The position numbers and the translations under genes were made by a program. 64,000 nucleotides of DNA, taken from NCBI RefSeq assembly GCF_014334135.1, contig NZ_CP060497.1:5394001-5458000 (forward strand), in the 5' to 3' direction. This stretch comes from Olivibacter sp. SDN3 (lineage in GTDB: Bacteria > Bacteroidota > Bacteroidia > Sphingobacteriales > Sphingobacteriaceae). Under the pieces are notes generated by a model. It worked only from the letters and a program-made list of their open reading frames with translations. It had not been told where the DNA came from and did no database searches. Shown in pieces: positions 55,063 through 63,436 of this stretch. Each line of letters opens with the position of its first letter. The first letter of the stretch is position 1.

Positions 55063-57090
55063 TCAAGAAGATAACCCGGCTCGATTTAGTAAAGCCTGCA
55101 CGTCTGGTTTCCGTCCACGGAAGTCAACATATAGTGCCATTGGATCTTCCGTACCCCCTTTACTCAATAAGGTTTTAAACTTCTGCGCGGTATCCTTATT
55201 GAAGATACCAGTCTCCTTAAAATAGGCAAATGCATCCGCATCCAATACTTCAGCCCATTTATAAGAATAGTAGCCTGACGAATAACCACCGGGGAAGATA
55301 TGTGAGAAAGAAGGGCTCTGTGCGGTGTCTTCCAGCGGAGGATACAATTGCGTATCCTTTAACGTTTCCTTTTCAAAGGCTTCGATCGATTGATCCGTTT
55401 TTAGCAGACCGGTATGGAACGCCATATCCAGGAGGCCGAAGCTCAATTGTCGGATTGTTTGGTAACCTTCCATAAAGTTCGCGGAGGCTACGATTTTATC
55501 GATTTCTCCATCGGGCAATATTTCGCCTGTTTGATAGTGTTTAGCAAAGGTCTGTAAGAACTCCTTTTCATAACAATAGTTTTCCATAAACTGCGACGGT
55601 AATTCGACGAAATCCCAGTATACACTGGTGCCGGACAAACTTTCGAATACCGTATCGGCCATGATACCATGCAGGGCATGTCCAAATTCATGAAAAAGTG
55701 TTGTCACTTCGTTAAAGGTAAGTAACGATGGCACTTCGCCCGTTGGGCGTGAGAAATTACACACGATGGAGATGTGCGGGCGGTTATCTAAACCATTTTC
55801 CTTCCATTGCCCCCGATAGGAAGTCATCCAAGCTCCGGCTCTTTTTCCTTCCCTTGGATGCCAGTCGGCATAGAGTAAGGCCTTATGTTTATTATCCTCG
55901 AGTACTTCGTATACGATTACCTCCGGATGATATTTTTGAATATCACGTCGTTCCACAAAAGTGAGTCCATACAACTTATTTGCGGCTTCAAAAGCTGCCT
56001 GGGTAACTTGCGCCAACGGGAAATAAGGCCGTAAAGCTTCCTCAGAAAAGTTGTATTTAGCCTCCTTCAATTTTTCAGCATAATAGGCATGGTCGTAAGG
56101 CATCATCACCTCGACGCCATCTGCCTTAGCCCGAGATTTCAATTGTTCAATCTCCTTTATCGCAAAAGGAAATGCTTTTGCTTTCAGTTCATTTAAAAAA
56201 GATAAGACTTCATCGGGAGAAGAAGCCATACGTTCCTGCAAAACAAAGGCAGCATGGTTCTTAAAGCCCAGTAAATTAGCTCTCTCTGCCCGAAGTTGCA
56301 CTATCCGCCGTACGATCGGCTCGTTGTTATATTCGTTGTCTTTAAAGCCTCGTTGACCGACAGCCAATTGTAACTGTTTTCTAAGTTCTCGTTTTGCTGC
56401 ATACTTCATAAAAGGCATAAAACTCGGAAATTGTAAGGTAAACACCCAACCCTCCAAGTTCCTCCGTTTGGCTTCTTCAGCAGCATTTATTTTTATAGAG
56501 GCCGGTATACCGGCCAAATCCTCTTCGTTTGTAATCTGCAAATGATAGGTATTGGTTTCTTGCAGCACATTTTGCGAAAACCTCGCTTTTAGGGATGCCA
56601 ATTCCTTATCTATCCCCCGAAGTTTTTCCTTTTCTTCCGCAGCTAAAAGCGCACCGTTTCTGGTAAAACTTTTATAAGTTTTCTCTAACAGACGCACCTC
56701 TTCGTCAGAAAGTTCGCTTTTATCGGTATGATCAACCACATATTTCACCTTCTCAAAGAGCGCTTCATTCAGGGTTATATCATTCCCATATTCAGCCAAT
56801 AGCGGGGAAAGCTCCTGCGCCAAGTTCTGCAAATAATCTGTTGTTTCTGCACTATTCAAATTAAAGAACATCTCGGCCACGACATGTAGGGGTTTACCCA
56901 CACGCTCCAACGTTACCATGGTATTTTCAAAGGTAGGTGTATCTACATTGTTCACTAAGCCTTCAATCTCGTTCTTTGCATTGACTATTCCCTGTAAAAT
57001 GGCGGGTTTAAAATCTTCCTGTTTCACCTCTTCAAAAGGTACGCTTGAAAATGGTGTTTGAAATGGTTCTAAAAGTTTATGCATTGTCAT
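55063..57090 (-). CDS. M3 family metallopeptidase (oligopeptidase A/Dcp type)
   Basis: 675-residue thimet-like oligopeptidase. The zinc motif is TTLFHEFGHALHGIM, with the third ligand Glu in YWDFVELPSQFMENY. The N-terminal helical domain (MHKLLEPFQTPFSSVPFEEV) and the C-terminal FSHIFPGGYSSGYYSYKWAE complete the family pattern. No signal peptide is seen, so it is probably cytoplasmic, or periplasmic by another route. M1 in the same operon would finish peptide digestion. The start could be the ATG at 57090 or at 57084. Confidence 0.95.
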   Translation of the reverse strand: MTMHKLLEPFQTPFSSVPFEEVKQEDFKPAILQGIVNAKNEIEGLVNNVDTPTFENTMVTLERVGKPLHVVAEMFFNLNSAETTDYLQNLAQELSPLLAEYGNDITLNEALFEKVKYVVDHTDKSELSDEEVRLLEKTYKSFTRNGALLAAEEKEKLRGIDKELASLKARFSQNVLQETNTYHLQITNEEDLAGIPASIKINAAEEAKRRNLEGWVFTLQFPSFMPFMKYAAKRELRKQLQLAVGQRGFKDNEYNNEPIVRRIVQLRAERANLLGFKNHAAFVLQERMASSPDEVLSFLNELKAKAFPFAIKEIEQLKSRAKADGVEVMMPYDHAYYAEKLKEAKYNFSEEALRPYFPLAQVTQAAFEAANKLYGLTFVERRDIQKYHPEVIVYEVLEDNKHKALLYADWHPREGKRAGAWMTSYRGQWKENGLDNRPHISIVCNFSRPTGEVPSLLTFNEVTTLFHEFGHALHGIMADTVFESLSGTSVYWDFVELPSQFMENYCYEKEFLQTFAKHYQTGEILPDGEIDKIVASANFMEGYQTIRQLSFGLLDMAFHTGLLKTDQSIEAFEKETLKDTQLYPPLEDTAQSPSFSHIFPGGYSSGYYSYKWAEVLDADAFAYFKETGIFNKDTAQKFKTLLSKGGTEDPMALYVDFRGRKPDVQALLNRAGLSS

Positions 57091-57126
57091 AAGCCAAACA
57101 TAACAAAAAAACTTTTATCCATTAGT

Positions 57127-57354
57127 TTATAAGTCCATGCTCCCTAAATGTTCACAGTAAATACCTTCCGTTCTCAATAAATTTTCTATTGTTTGTGGGG
57201 GCACATTTCCCGAAACGATCCGCAAGATTCGATCACAATCATCCAAATCGAAGTTCCAATGCGTGATGAGTTTAATAGAATGAAATAAACCCGCAACCTT
57301 TTGCACATGTTCCTGGGCGTCAACACTTGTTTTAAAAACTGATACCTGTTTCAT
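57127..57354 (-). CDS. Small HMA-like protein without the metal-binding cysteines
   Basis: 75 residues, MKQVSVFKTSVDAQEHVQKV start. The beta-alpha-beta pattern with HWNFDLDDCDRILRIVSGNV resembles the heavy-metal-associated fold, but the CxxC loop is replaced by TSVDAQ. It lies 36 bp upstream of the M3 peptidase gene. I recall similar short proteins in Bacteroidota with no assigned function. A metal-binding role is unlikely without the cysteines. Confidence 0.7.
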   Translation of the reverse strand: MKQVSVFKTSVDAQEHVQKVAGLFHSIKLITHWNFDLDDCDRILRIVSGNVPPQTIENLLRTEGIYCEHLGSMDL

Positions 57355-57448
57355 CTGTGTATTTTTTATTCGTTTTTTATTGAGTTAAAAAGCGTGTCTG
57401 CGGCACTGTAATTCTCGTTTTCATCAATCAAATTCAAAGCCATAAATA

Positions 57449-57835
57449 CTATTCTTTATTCACTTGACCATCATTTTCGTCTTCCCTCGAACGATTAGGT
57501 CCATCTTCATACCAATCACGCTCCCATTGACACACACTTGACTTAAACGAAGCTTTAAATCTTTCTTTCTCCTCATCACTTAGCTTAGCAAATTTTCGTC
57601 TCATAGCTGCCCTCTTCCAGCCCCCTCCCCCTTTTCTACCACCGAAACCAAAGAGGATTTTGCATAAAATAAATAAACCCAATGCTTGCCAAAAAGAAAT
57701 TTTCTGTACAGTGAAAATTTCGGTTATCGTATGGTTCCAAAGCCACATCACCACATATCCTACCAAGGCCAGTATGGCGACAACCAGTACCGGGATAAGG
57801 ACAAACTTCCATCTACTATTAAACATGCCTTTCAT
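57449..57835 (-). CDS. Membrane protein coupled to the ECF sigma factor
   Basis: 128 residues from the ATG at 57835 (a TTG at 57847 overlaps the sigma stop). Two hydrophobic helices (FVLIPVLVVAILALVGYVVM, ISFWQALGLFILCKILFGFG) and a Gly-rich turn (GGRKGGGGWKRAAMRRK) are followed by a charged cytoplasmic tail (LSDEEKERFKASFKSSVCQW). It lies 8 bp after the sigma gene. The pairing suggests it could act as an anti-sigma or partner protein, but it has no recognisable zinc-finger anti-sigma domain. Confidence 0.75.
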   Translation of the reverse strand: MKGMFNSRWKFVLIPVLVVAILALVGYVVMWLWNHTITEIFTVQKISFWQALGLFILCKILFGFGGRKGGGGWKRAAMRRKFAKLSDEEKERFKASFKSSVCQWERDWYEDGPNRSREDENDGQVNKE

Positions 57836-57843
57836 AAAATAAT

Positions 57844-58407
57844 TCAATCGTTAACAAATTCTTTATATAAATGCTGCAACCTTTTTCTCAGATGAAGTAC
57901 AGCATAGCGCTTTCTAAGCACCCAAGTTCCCATCGGTATGCCCGTAGTTTCGGCAATTTCCGAAAAAGGAGTTCCTTCGAGTTCATGCCAAACAAAAGCT
58001 TTCTTTTGTTCCGGTGGGAGTTCTTCCAGAGCCGCATACAGACAATTCCAGATCATCTCTTTGAGATACTCCGTTTCCGGCGTCGCCGGATTTGCGAGTA
58101 AAACATCACTCAGATGCAGTACAGTATCTTCATCGCTATCATGAGCAGTCCAAGGTTCCTCTTTCCTTTTACGCTGTGTATCAATAATCCGATTACGGGC
58201 AACACGATACAGCCAAGCTCCGATCTGATCAATTGGTTCCGAATTAACTACCGCGCTGAACTGATACCAAACATCTTGTAATACATCCTCTGCATCCTGA
58301 TCATTTTTTACCCGTTTACGGATAAAGCTGAGCAAAGCTTTTCCATAAGCTTTTATGGAGCTGGATATTTTACTTTGCCTTTCCTCTACCATCAGATACA
58401 TTATCAT
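57844..58407 (-). CDS. ECF-type RNA polymerase sigma factor
   Basis: 187 residues. Region 2: KALLSFIRKRVKNDQDAEDV then LQDVWYQFSAVV and IGAWLYRVARNRIIDTQRKR. Region 4: ALEELPPEQKKAFVWHELEG, FSEIAETTGIPMGTWVLRKR and YAVLHLRKRLQHLY. The region 4 helix RKRYAVLHLRKRL differs from the usual VKSRLHRAR form, and marks a subgroup often paired with a two-helix membrane protein, as here. Any of three Met codons (58407, 58401, 58392) could be the start. Confidence 0.93.
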   Translation of the reverse strand: MIMYLMVEERQSKISSSIKAYGKALLSFIRKRVKNDQDAEDVLQDVWYQFSAVVNSEPIDQIGAWLYRVARNRIIDTQRKRKEEPWTAHDSDEDTVLHLSDVLLANPATPETEYLKEMIWNCLYAALEELPPEQKKAFVWHELEGTPFSEIAETTGIPMGTWVLRKRYAVLHLRKRLQHLYKEFVND

Positions 58408-58537
58408 TTTTCATCGCTTAATAAGGTAGACGATCTAAGGCGGAAAACATTTCAAGAAAAAAAATATTTTTCCAAGACATACTATTAAATTGCAGTAGAC
58501 GCTATGGAAGTAACGGTGAAAATTGCATTTAAAAAAG

Positions 58538-59452
58538 CTACTGTACGCCCTTTACTGCCATTTTCAACGTATAAACGCTTTCACTTGCCGTGATAAATAA
58601 CTGGTCTCTTTTTTTTCCACCGAAACAAACATTAGCGGTCCATTTCGCCGGGACCGGTATATGGTTTATCTTTTTTCCCCACCTGTCATATACCGTAACA
58701 CCATCTCCCGTCAGATAGACATTTCCATGCTCGTCGATGGTCATACCATCTGAACCCTGATTTACAAAAAGGGCTTTGTCCGTTAGGCTCCCATCTTGCT
58801 GAATGGAATACCGATACGTTTTATTATCGCCAATATCGGCTACATACAGTAGTTTACCGTCTGCCGATCCAATGATGCCATTTGGTTGTTTAAAATCACC
58901 GTCCAAACGGATTACTTTTCCTTCAGGCGTATATAAGTAAAGCGCCCGTACTAGCAAATTCTGTTGCTCACGAGTCCAATAATCGCGTTGGTAATACGGA
59001 TCGGTAAAATAAATAAAATCTCTCGGTGACACCCATACGTCATTGGGTCCATTCAATAAAGTATCCTGATAATGCAGTACCAAGGTATCAACAGATCTGT
59101 CTTTTTTAATACGCCACAATTGGTTTTGCTCATCTGCACATACAATGAGCTGGCCTTTTTTATCGAAAAACATGCCGTTTGCCCGGCCAGCATTATCCAT
59201 AAATAAAGACAACTTACCATACGTATCGTACTTCCAAATGCGGTTATTCGGTTGATCGGTAAAATAGACATTGCCCCTTTTATCCACGCTCGGTCCTTCA
59301 GTAAAGGCAAAATGATCGTCAATAAGCTTCAATTCGGCTTGGGGCGCTATAAGGCTTTTTTCACCTACAGAGGCGGATTGTGCGAATAAATATTCACAGG
59401 TAAAGAAACAACATATGCCTGTTACAGCAAGTAATTTAAGATAGAACATCAT
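58538..59452 (-). CDS. SMP-30/gluconolactonase family exported protein
   Basis: 304 residues with a signal peptide (FYLKLLAVTGICCFFTCEYL). Six-bladed propeller typical of SMP-30/gluconolactonase/LRE: FAFTEGPSVDKRGNVYFTDQ with the metal Glu, AGRANGMFFDKKGQLIVCAD, LNGPNDVWVSPRDFIYFTDP with the central Asn, QPNGIIGSADGKLLYVADIG, GSDGMTIDEHGNVYLTGDGV. It is likely a periplasmic sugar lactonase. Stand-alone, about 130 bp upstream of the sigma gene. Confidence 0.92.
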   Translation of the reverse strand: MMFYLKLLAVTGICCFFTCEYLFAQSASVGEKSLIAPQAELKLIDDHFAFTEGPSVDKRGNVYFTDQPNNRIWKYDTYGKLSLFMDNAGRANGMFFDKKGQLIVCADEQNQLWRIKKDRSVDTLVLHYQDTLLNGPNDVWVSPRDFIYFTDPYYQRDYWTREQQNLLVRALYLYTPEGKVIRLDGDFKQPNGIIGSADGKLLYVADIGDNKTYRYSIQQDGSLTDKALFVNQGSDGMTIDEHGNVYLTGDGVTVYDRWGKKINHIPVPAKWTANVCFGGKKRDQLFITASESVYTLKMAVKGVQ

Positions 59453-59505
59453 TTGGTTTTCTGGTCATTTGTCAATAAGTGTATAATATTAAAAGAACGC
59501 AAAAA

Positions 59506-61251
59506 TCAGTATCGCCGTTCACCCACCTGTTGGCGCCACATAGCATAATACAGTCCTTTTTGATCTAATAATTCATCATGTGAGCCAGCTTCAGAAATTT
59601 TCCCCCTCTCCAGCACGTAAATCACATCCGCATGCATAATTGTTGAAAGCCTGTGTGCGATCAAAACAGTAATACGATCTTTATTCATCGAAACATCACG
59701 GATCGTATTGGTAATATCGTCCTCTGTCAGAGAATCCAAAGCTGAAGTCGCTTCGTCGAAAATAAGCAATCTAGGATTTCTCAACAACGCTCGGGCTATT
59801 GAAATACGCTGTTTCTCACCCCCGGATAATTTCATTCCACTTTCTCCCAAAATAGTATGTACCCCCTTTTCTGACCGTGCCAGTAAATGATCACACGAGG
59901 CCATATGTAGGGCATTCATTATTTCCTCATCGGAGGCATCTCCTTTTACGAATAAAAGATTATCCTTAATAGTACCGGCAAACAACTGCGTGTCTTGCGT
60001 TACAAAACCGATCTGTCTACGTAGTACGTTGTATCTTATTTCATTGGACGCATTTGCATTAAAGAAAATGGAGCCTGAAACCGGTCGATACAATCCAACC
60101 AGCAATTTCACTAAAGTAGATTTTCCGGACCCCGACGGGCCAACGAAGGCTATCGTTTCTCCTGCTTTCGCTTCAAAGGAAATATCATCGATGGCATTTG
60201 TATTTGCTGTTTTACGCTTAAAAACCACATTACTGAAAGATATACGCTGTAAATCACCTATTTCTTTTGGTTCGTCGGGTCTGCGTTCAATAGGCTGACG
60301 CATCAGTTGATCAAAGTTATGTATGGATGCTTCTACTTCTCTATAATGAAGTATGATATTTCCTAAGTCTTGCAGCGGACCGAAGATAGCCGTTGAAATA
60401 AATTGCATGGTAATTAGCTCTCCAGTACTTAATATATCACGAAAAATCAACCAAAGTAAAATAAATAAAATAGACTGTTTTAATAAATTAAGTGCATTAC
60501 CTTGAAGGAAAGACAGCATACGCACCCGTTTCGTTTTTATCATCTCCAGATCGTAAATTTTCTGTGTCTGGACACGCAACCTACGGATTTCAGGAAAAGT
60601 AAGACCCAAGCTTTTTACGAGTTCTATATTACGTAAAGATTCGGTAATCACACCGGCCATTTTATTGGTTTCCCTATTAATGGAGCGCTGTACTGTTTTA
60701 ATCCGTTTGCTTAACAGTCCGGTTAAAGACCCCAAGAACAGAATACCTATTACAAAAACCGGAAACAATAGCCAATTCTTCGTAATAGAATACCAGATGA
60801 GAAAACCAATCCCCACCACTGAAGTAAACAGAATATTGACAAATGAGTTGGTAAATTTCTCCGTATCCGTTTTAACTTTTTGCAAAATGGATAAGGTTTC
60901 TCCACTGTGCCGTTCTTCAAACTCCTGAAAAGAAAGGCGCAAGGTTTGTTTCAGGCCATCATTAAAAATCTGCATACCAAATTTTTGCACTGCCAATCGC
61001 GTAAAAAACTCTTGAAAAGCTTTGGCTACCCTAGCAGCTACCGCAACACCAATCGCTATTCCCAGCCAATACAGCACCCCTCGTAACCGTTCATCTTGGG
61101 AAAGGTTATCAGGATTATAAGCATAGTTGTCAATAATTTTTCCAAAAATAATAGGATCCACCAAATTCAGCAGCTGTGCCGTTGCTGCCAGCGACAAAGC
61201 TATAGTTACCCACCACTTTTGTTCTTTAAAGTATTTCCAGAAAATATTCAT
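59506..61251 (-). CDS. ABC exporter, fused membrane and ATPase domains
   Basis: 581 residues. Six membrane helices in the first about 310 residues (WWVTIALSLAATAQLLNLVD) with the coupling helix region EEFEERHSGETLSILQK-like FQEFEERHSGETLSILQKV. ATPase: Walker A VGPSGSGKSTLVKLLVGL, Q-loop GFVTQDTQLFAG, signature LSGGEKQR, canonical Walker B LLIFDEATSALD, and the switch His in LIAHRLSTIM. Unlike the exporter at 25.4 kb its catalytic Glu is present, so a homodimer could work. The substrate is unknown. Confidence 0.93.
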   Translation of the reverse strand: MNIFWKYFKEQKWWVTIALSLAATAQLLNLVDPIIFGKIIDNYAYNPDNLSQDERLRGVLYWLGIAIGVAVAARVAKAFQEFFTRLAVQKFGMQIFNDGLKQTLRLSFQEFEERHSGETLSILQKVKTDTEKFTNSFVNILFTSVVGIGFLIWYSITKNWLLFPVFVIGILFLGSLTGLLSKRIKTVQRSINRETNKMAGVITESLRNIELVKSLGLTFPEIRRLRVQTQKIYDLEMIKTKRVRMLSFLQGNALNLLKQSILFILLWLIFRDILSTGELITMQFISTAIFGPLQDLGNIILHYREVEASIHNFDQLMRQPIERRPDEPKEIGDLQRISFSNVVFKRKTANTNAIDDISFEAKAGETIAFVGPSGSGKSTLVKLLVGLYRPVSGSIFFNANASNEIRYNVLRRQIGFVTQDTQLFAGTIKDNLLFVKGDASDEEIMNALHMASCDHLLARSEKGVHTILGESGMKLSGGEKQRISIARALLRNPRLLIFDEATSALDSLTEDDITNTIRDVSMNKDRITVLIAHRLSTIMHADVIYVLERGKISEAGSHDELLDQKGLYYAMWRQQVGERRY

Positions 61252-61470
61252 TTATTGGAGTTAAATTCAAGATCACTGCAATATAATAGAAATGAGCAAT
61301 AATCCAAAAACAGCCTAAGTCCTTATCCTTATGCTTTTTAAAATGTTTATTTGGAAGATTCCTTTTATTTTTACAGTATAAACATTAGATTCGTGTTCCT
61401 TTTCAGCAACTTATAAATTGCTCTTTTCTACGTTACTGACTCCTTATTATTTCCCTATCCATTCATAAAA

Positions 61471-61520
61471 AGTCCGTTAAAGTCCGTTCAACTCCCTTGA
61501 AGTCCGTTAAAATCCGCTTT
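61471..61520. repeat. Five 10-bp tandem units, consensus AGTCCGTTAA
   Basis: Consecutive units: AGTCCGTTAA, AGTCCGTTCA, ACTCCCTTGA, AGTCCGTTAA, AATCCGCTTT. The 10-bp period equals about one helical turn, so identical bases would face the same side of the DNA. Confidence 0.85.
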
Positions 61521-61550
61521 TCTTACGACTGTTCTTCACTTATGCTTCGG

Positions 61551-61583
61551 CTATACCTTATCTATACTTTACCTGAGCTTTAC
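61551..61583. repeat. Three 11-bp tandem units, consensus CTATACYTTAC
   Basis: Consecutive units: CTATACCTTAT, CTATACTTTAC, CTGAGCTTTAC. The array follows the 10-bp array by 30 bp. Partial reverse copies (GGATAAGG, AAGGTAT) lie near 61662-61677. Confidence 0.75.
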
Positions 61584-61796
61584 TCCCATTCCGCCTATTG
61601 TGTTATAAATCCTACCTTATAAAAATCGAATGATATAGGCAATAGGAGACGGTTAGCTAGAGGATAAGGCAAGGTATCTGATGAATACTTCAGCATTTAA
61701 CCTTTTCATAAAGTTGACTTAACACCTAAACAACATCATGACGCTATTATTGCTTTTGCATTCAATATACGACTTACATTAAAATCGATTGATTAG

Positions 61797-63371
61797 ATGA
61801 AAAAAATCAGCTTCCTATGTTCCGTGACTTTATTTCTAGCCACTTTAAGCTACGGACAGGACGTAATTAAAGGATTTGTTTACCATGACACCAATGGCAA
61901 CAATAAAAAAGACCGCAAAGAAATTGGCATATCCGGTGTATCGGTCAGCAATGGTCAAGAGGTTGTGCAAACCGATAATAAAGGTTACTACGAATTACCG
62001 CAACGTGAAGACCAGGTAATTTTTGTAATCAAGCCGAGAGGTTATCAGTCGCCCCTTGATGAAAACAATTTGCCAAAAAATCATTATATCCATAAGCCCC
62101 AGGGTTCCCCAGCGCACTTTAAATACAAAGGAGTTGCTCCCACTGGTCCGATGCCTACCGAAGTAAACTTTGCGCTTTTACCGCAAGACGAAAACGATAG
62201 TTTTAAAGCTTTAATCTTCGGAGATCCTCAAGCCTATAATGAGGCAGAAATCGATTATTTCTCCAAAGGGATTATTGAGGATATCGAGCGTATTGATGAC
62301 GTGTCTTTCGGTTTAAGCCTGGGAGATTTAGTGGGCGATGATCTCAGCCTGCACAGCCCCTATATACAAGCAGTTAAAAAAGTAGGCCTACCTTGGTATA
62401 ACCTTATGGGCAATCATGACATGAATTATGATGCCGAGACGGATTCGCTGGCCGATGAAACATATGAAGCCAATTTTGGCCCGGCCAACTACGCCTTCAA
62501 TTATGGAAAAGTTCACTTTATTGTGTTGGACGATATCTTATACCCCGACCCGAGGGACGGAAAAGGTTATTGGGGCGGTTTTCGGGAGGACCAATTGCAA
62601 TTCATTGAAAATGACTTAAAATATGTCGGTAAAGACCAGCTTATTGTGTTGGCTTTTCACATTCCCTTATTGCACGAAAACGAAGATGCTTTCCGGAATG
62701 CCGATCGGCAACGACTATTTGAACTATTAAAAGATTACCCTCATACCCTATCCCTATCCGCACATACCCATTTACAGCGTCAAAATTTTTATGCAAAAGA
62801 AGATGGCTGGCAACAGGAAAAACCGCATCATGAATACAACGCCGGCACAACATCGGGCGACTGGTATTCGGGCGAGTTCAATGCGCAAGGCGTTCCCAGT
62901 TCTACCATGCGCGATGGCACACCGAAAGGTTATGCTTATATAAACTTCAAAGGAAATCAATATGCGATAGATTATAAGGTTGCCGGTAAACCGGCAGATT
63001 ACCAAATGGAACTTTTTGCTCCAAAAGTCATACCCGCTAACAAAAACACCTCTGCAGGCATTTATGCCAACTTCTTTATGGGCGCTGAGGGCGACGAAGT
63101 CTTATATCGGGTAGATGGTGGCGAGTGGAAAGCGATGCACTACGTCCGCGGGGCTGATCCCAATTTTTTAGCCATCTTACATAAATACGATCATACCGAA
63201 AAGCTACTATCCGGTCGGCGTCCATCGAATCCAGAGGAGTGCACCCATTTATGGCGAGCGCCGATTCCTGCCAAATTAAGCATTGGCAGTCATCAGATAG
63301 AAGTAAAAGCCACGGACCGTTATGGTAAAGTATCTACACAAAGTATTGCTTATGAGATAGCTGAAGAATAA
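61797..63371 (+). CDS. Exported calcineurin-like phosphoesterase with MetallophosN and C domains
   Basis: 524 residues with a signal peptide (MKKISFLCSVTLFLATLSYG). N-terminal beta-sandwich (about 22-125, IKGFVYHDTNGNNKKDRKEI). The metallophosphatase core has LIFGDPQAYNEAEIDYFS, LSLGDLVGDD, LMGNHDMNYD, LAFHIPLLH and LSAHTHLQRQNF, giving the two-metal ligand set. A C-terminal beta domain follows (DGTPKGYAYINFKGNQYAID, VLYRVDGGEWKAMHYV). It probably hydrolyses phosphoesters outside the cytoplasm. It follows a 545-bp gap with tandem arrays. Confidence 0.92.
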   Translation: MKKISFLCSVTLFLATLSYGQDVIKGFVYHDTNGNNKKDRKEIGISGVSVSNGQEVVQTDNKGYYELPQREDQVIFVIKPRGYQSPLDENNLPKNHYIHKPQGSPAHFKYKGVAPTGPMPTEVNFALLPQDENDSFKALIFGDPQAYNEAEIDYFSKGIIEDIERIDDVSFGLSLGDLVGDDLSLHSPYIQAVKKVGLPWYNLMGNHDMNYDAETDSLADETYEANFGPANYAFNYGKVHFIVLDDILYPDPRDGKGYWGGFREDQLQFIENDLKYVGKDQLIVLAFHIPLLHENEDAFRNADRQRLFELLKDYPHTLSLSAHTHLQRQNFYAKEDGWQQEKPHHEYNAGTTSGDWYSGEFNAQGVPSSTMRDGTPKGYAYINFKGNQYAIDYKVAGKPADYQMELFAPKVIPANKNTSAGIYANFFMGAEGDEVLYRVDGGEWKAMHYVRGADPNFLAILHKYDHTEKLLSGRRPSNPEECTHLWRAPIPAKLSIGSHQIEVKATDRYGKVSTQSIAYEIAEE

Positions 63372-63399
63372 TAGTGGCTTAAGGTAAATCATGACAAAC

Positions 63400-63436
63400 G
63401 GCCAGCCTACTGAAAATCATCAGGTTGGCCTTTTTT
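63400..63436 (+). terminator. Terminator between the phosphoesterase and DUF4130 genes
   Basis: GGCCAGCCT (63400-63408) pairs with AGGTTGGCC (63422-63430, one G-T pair), followed by six Ts. The right arm overlaps the stop codon of the convergent DUF4130 gene. Confidence 0.88.

Larger units (their letters stand above)
61252..61796. other. Repeat-bearing intergenic region upstream of the phosphoesterase
   Basis: 545-bp gap between two divergent genes, without a credible ORF. It holds two short tandem arrays (61471-61520 and 61551-61583), an inverted repeat CCTATTG/CAATAGG (61594-61600 and 61640-61646), and partial reverse copies of the second array (near 61662-61677). No clean TAnnTTTG box was found. 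It should contain promoters for both flanking genes. Confidence 0.6.

Noticed and set aside
57366-57443. 25-codon ORF on the minus strand after the sigma-linked membrane protein (MALNLIDENENY start)
   Set aside because: It begins 6 bp after the upstream stop and could be coupled, but it is very short, has no RBS and no recognisable family.
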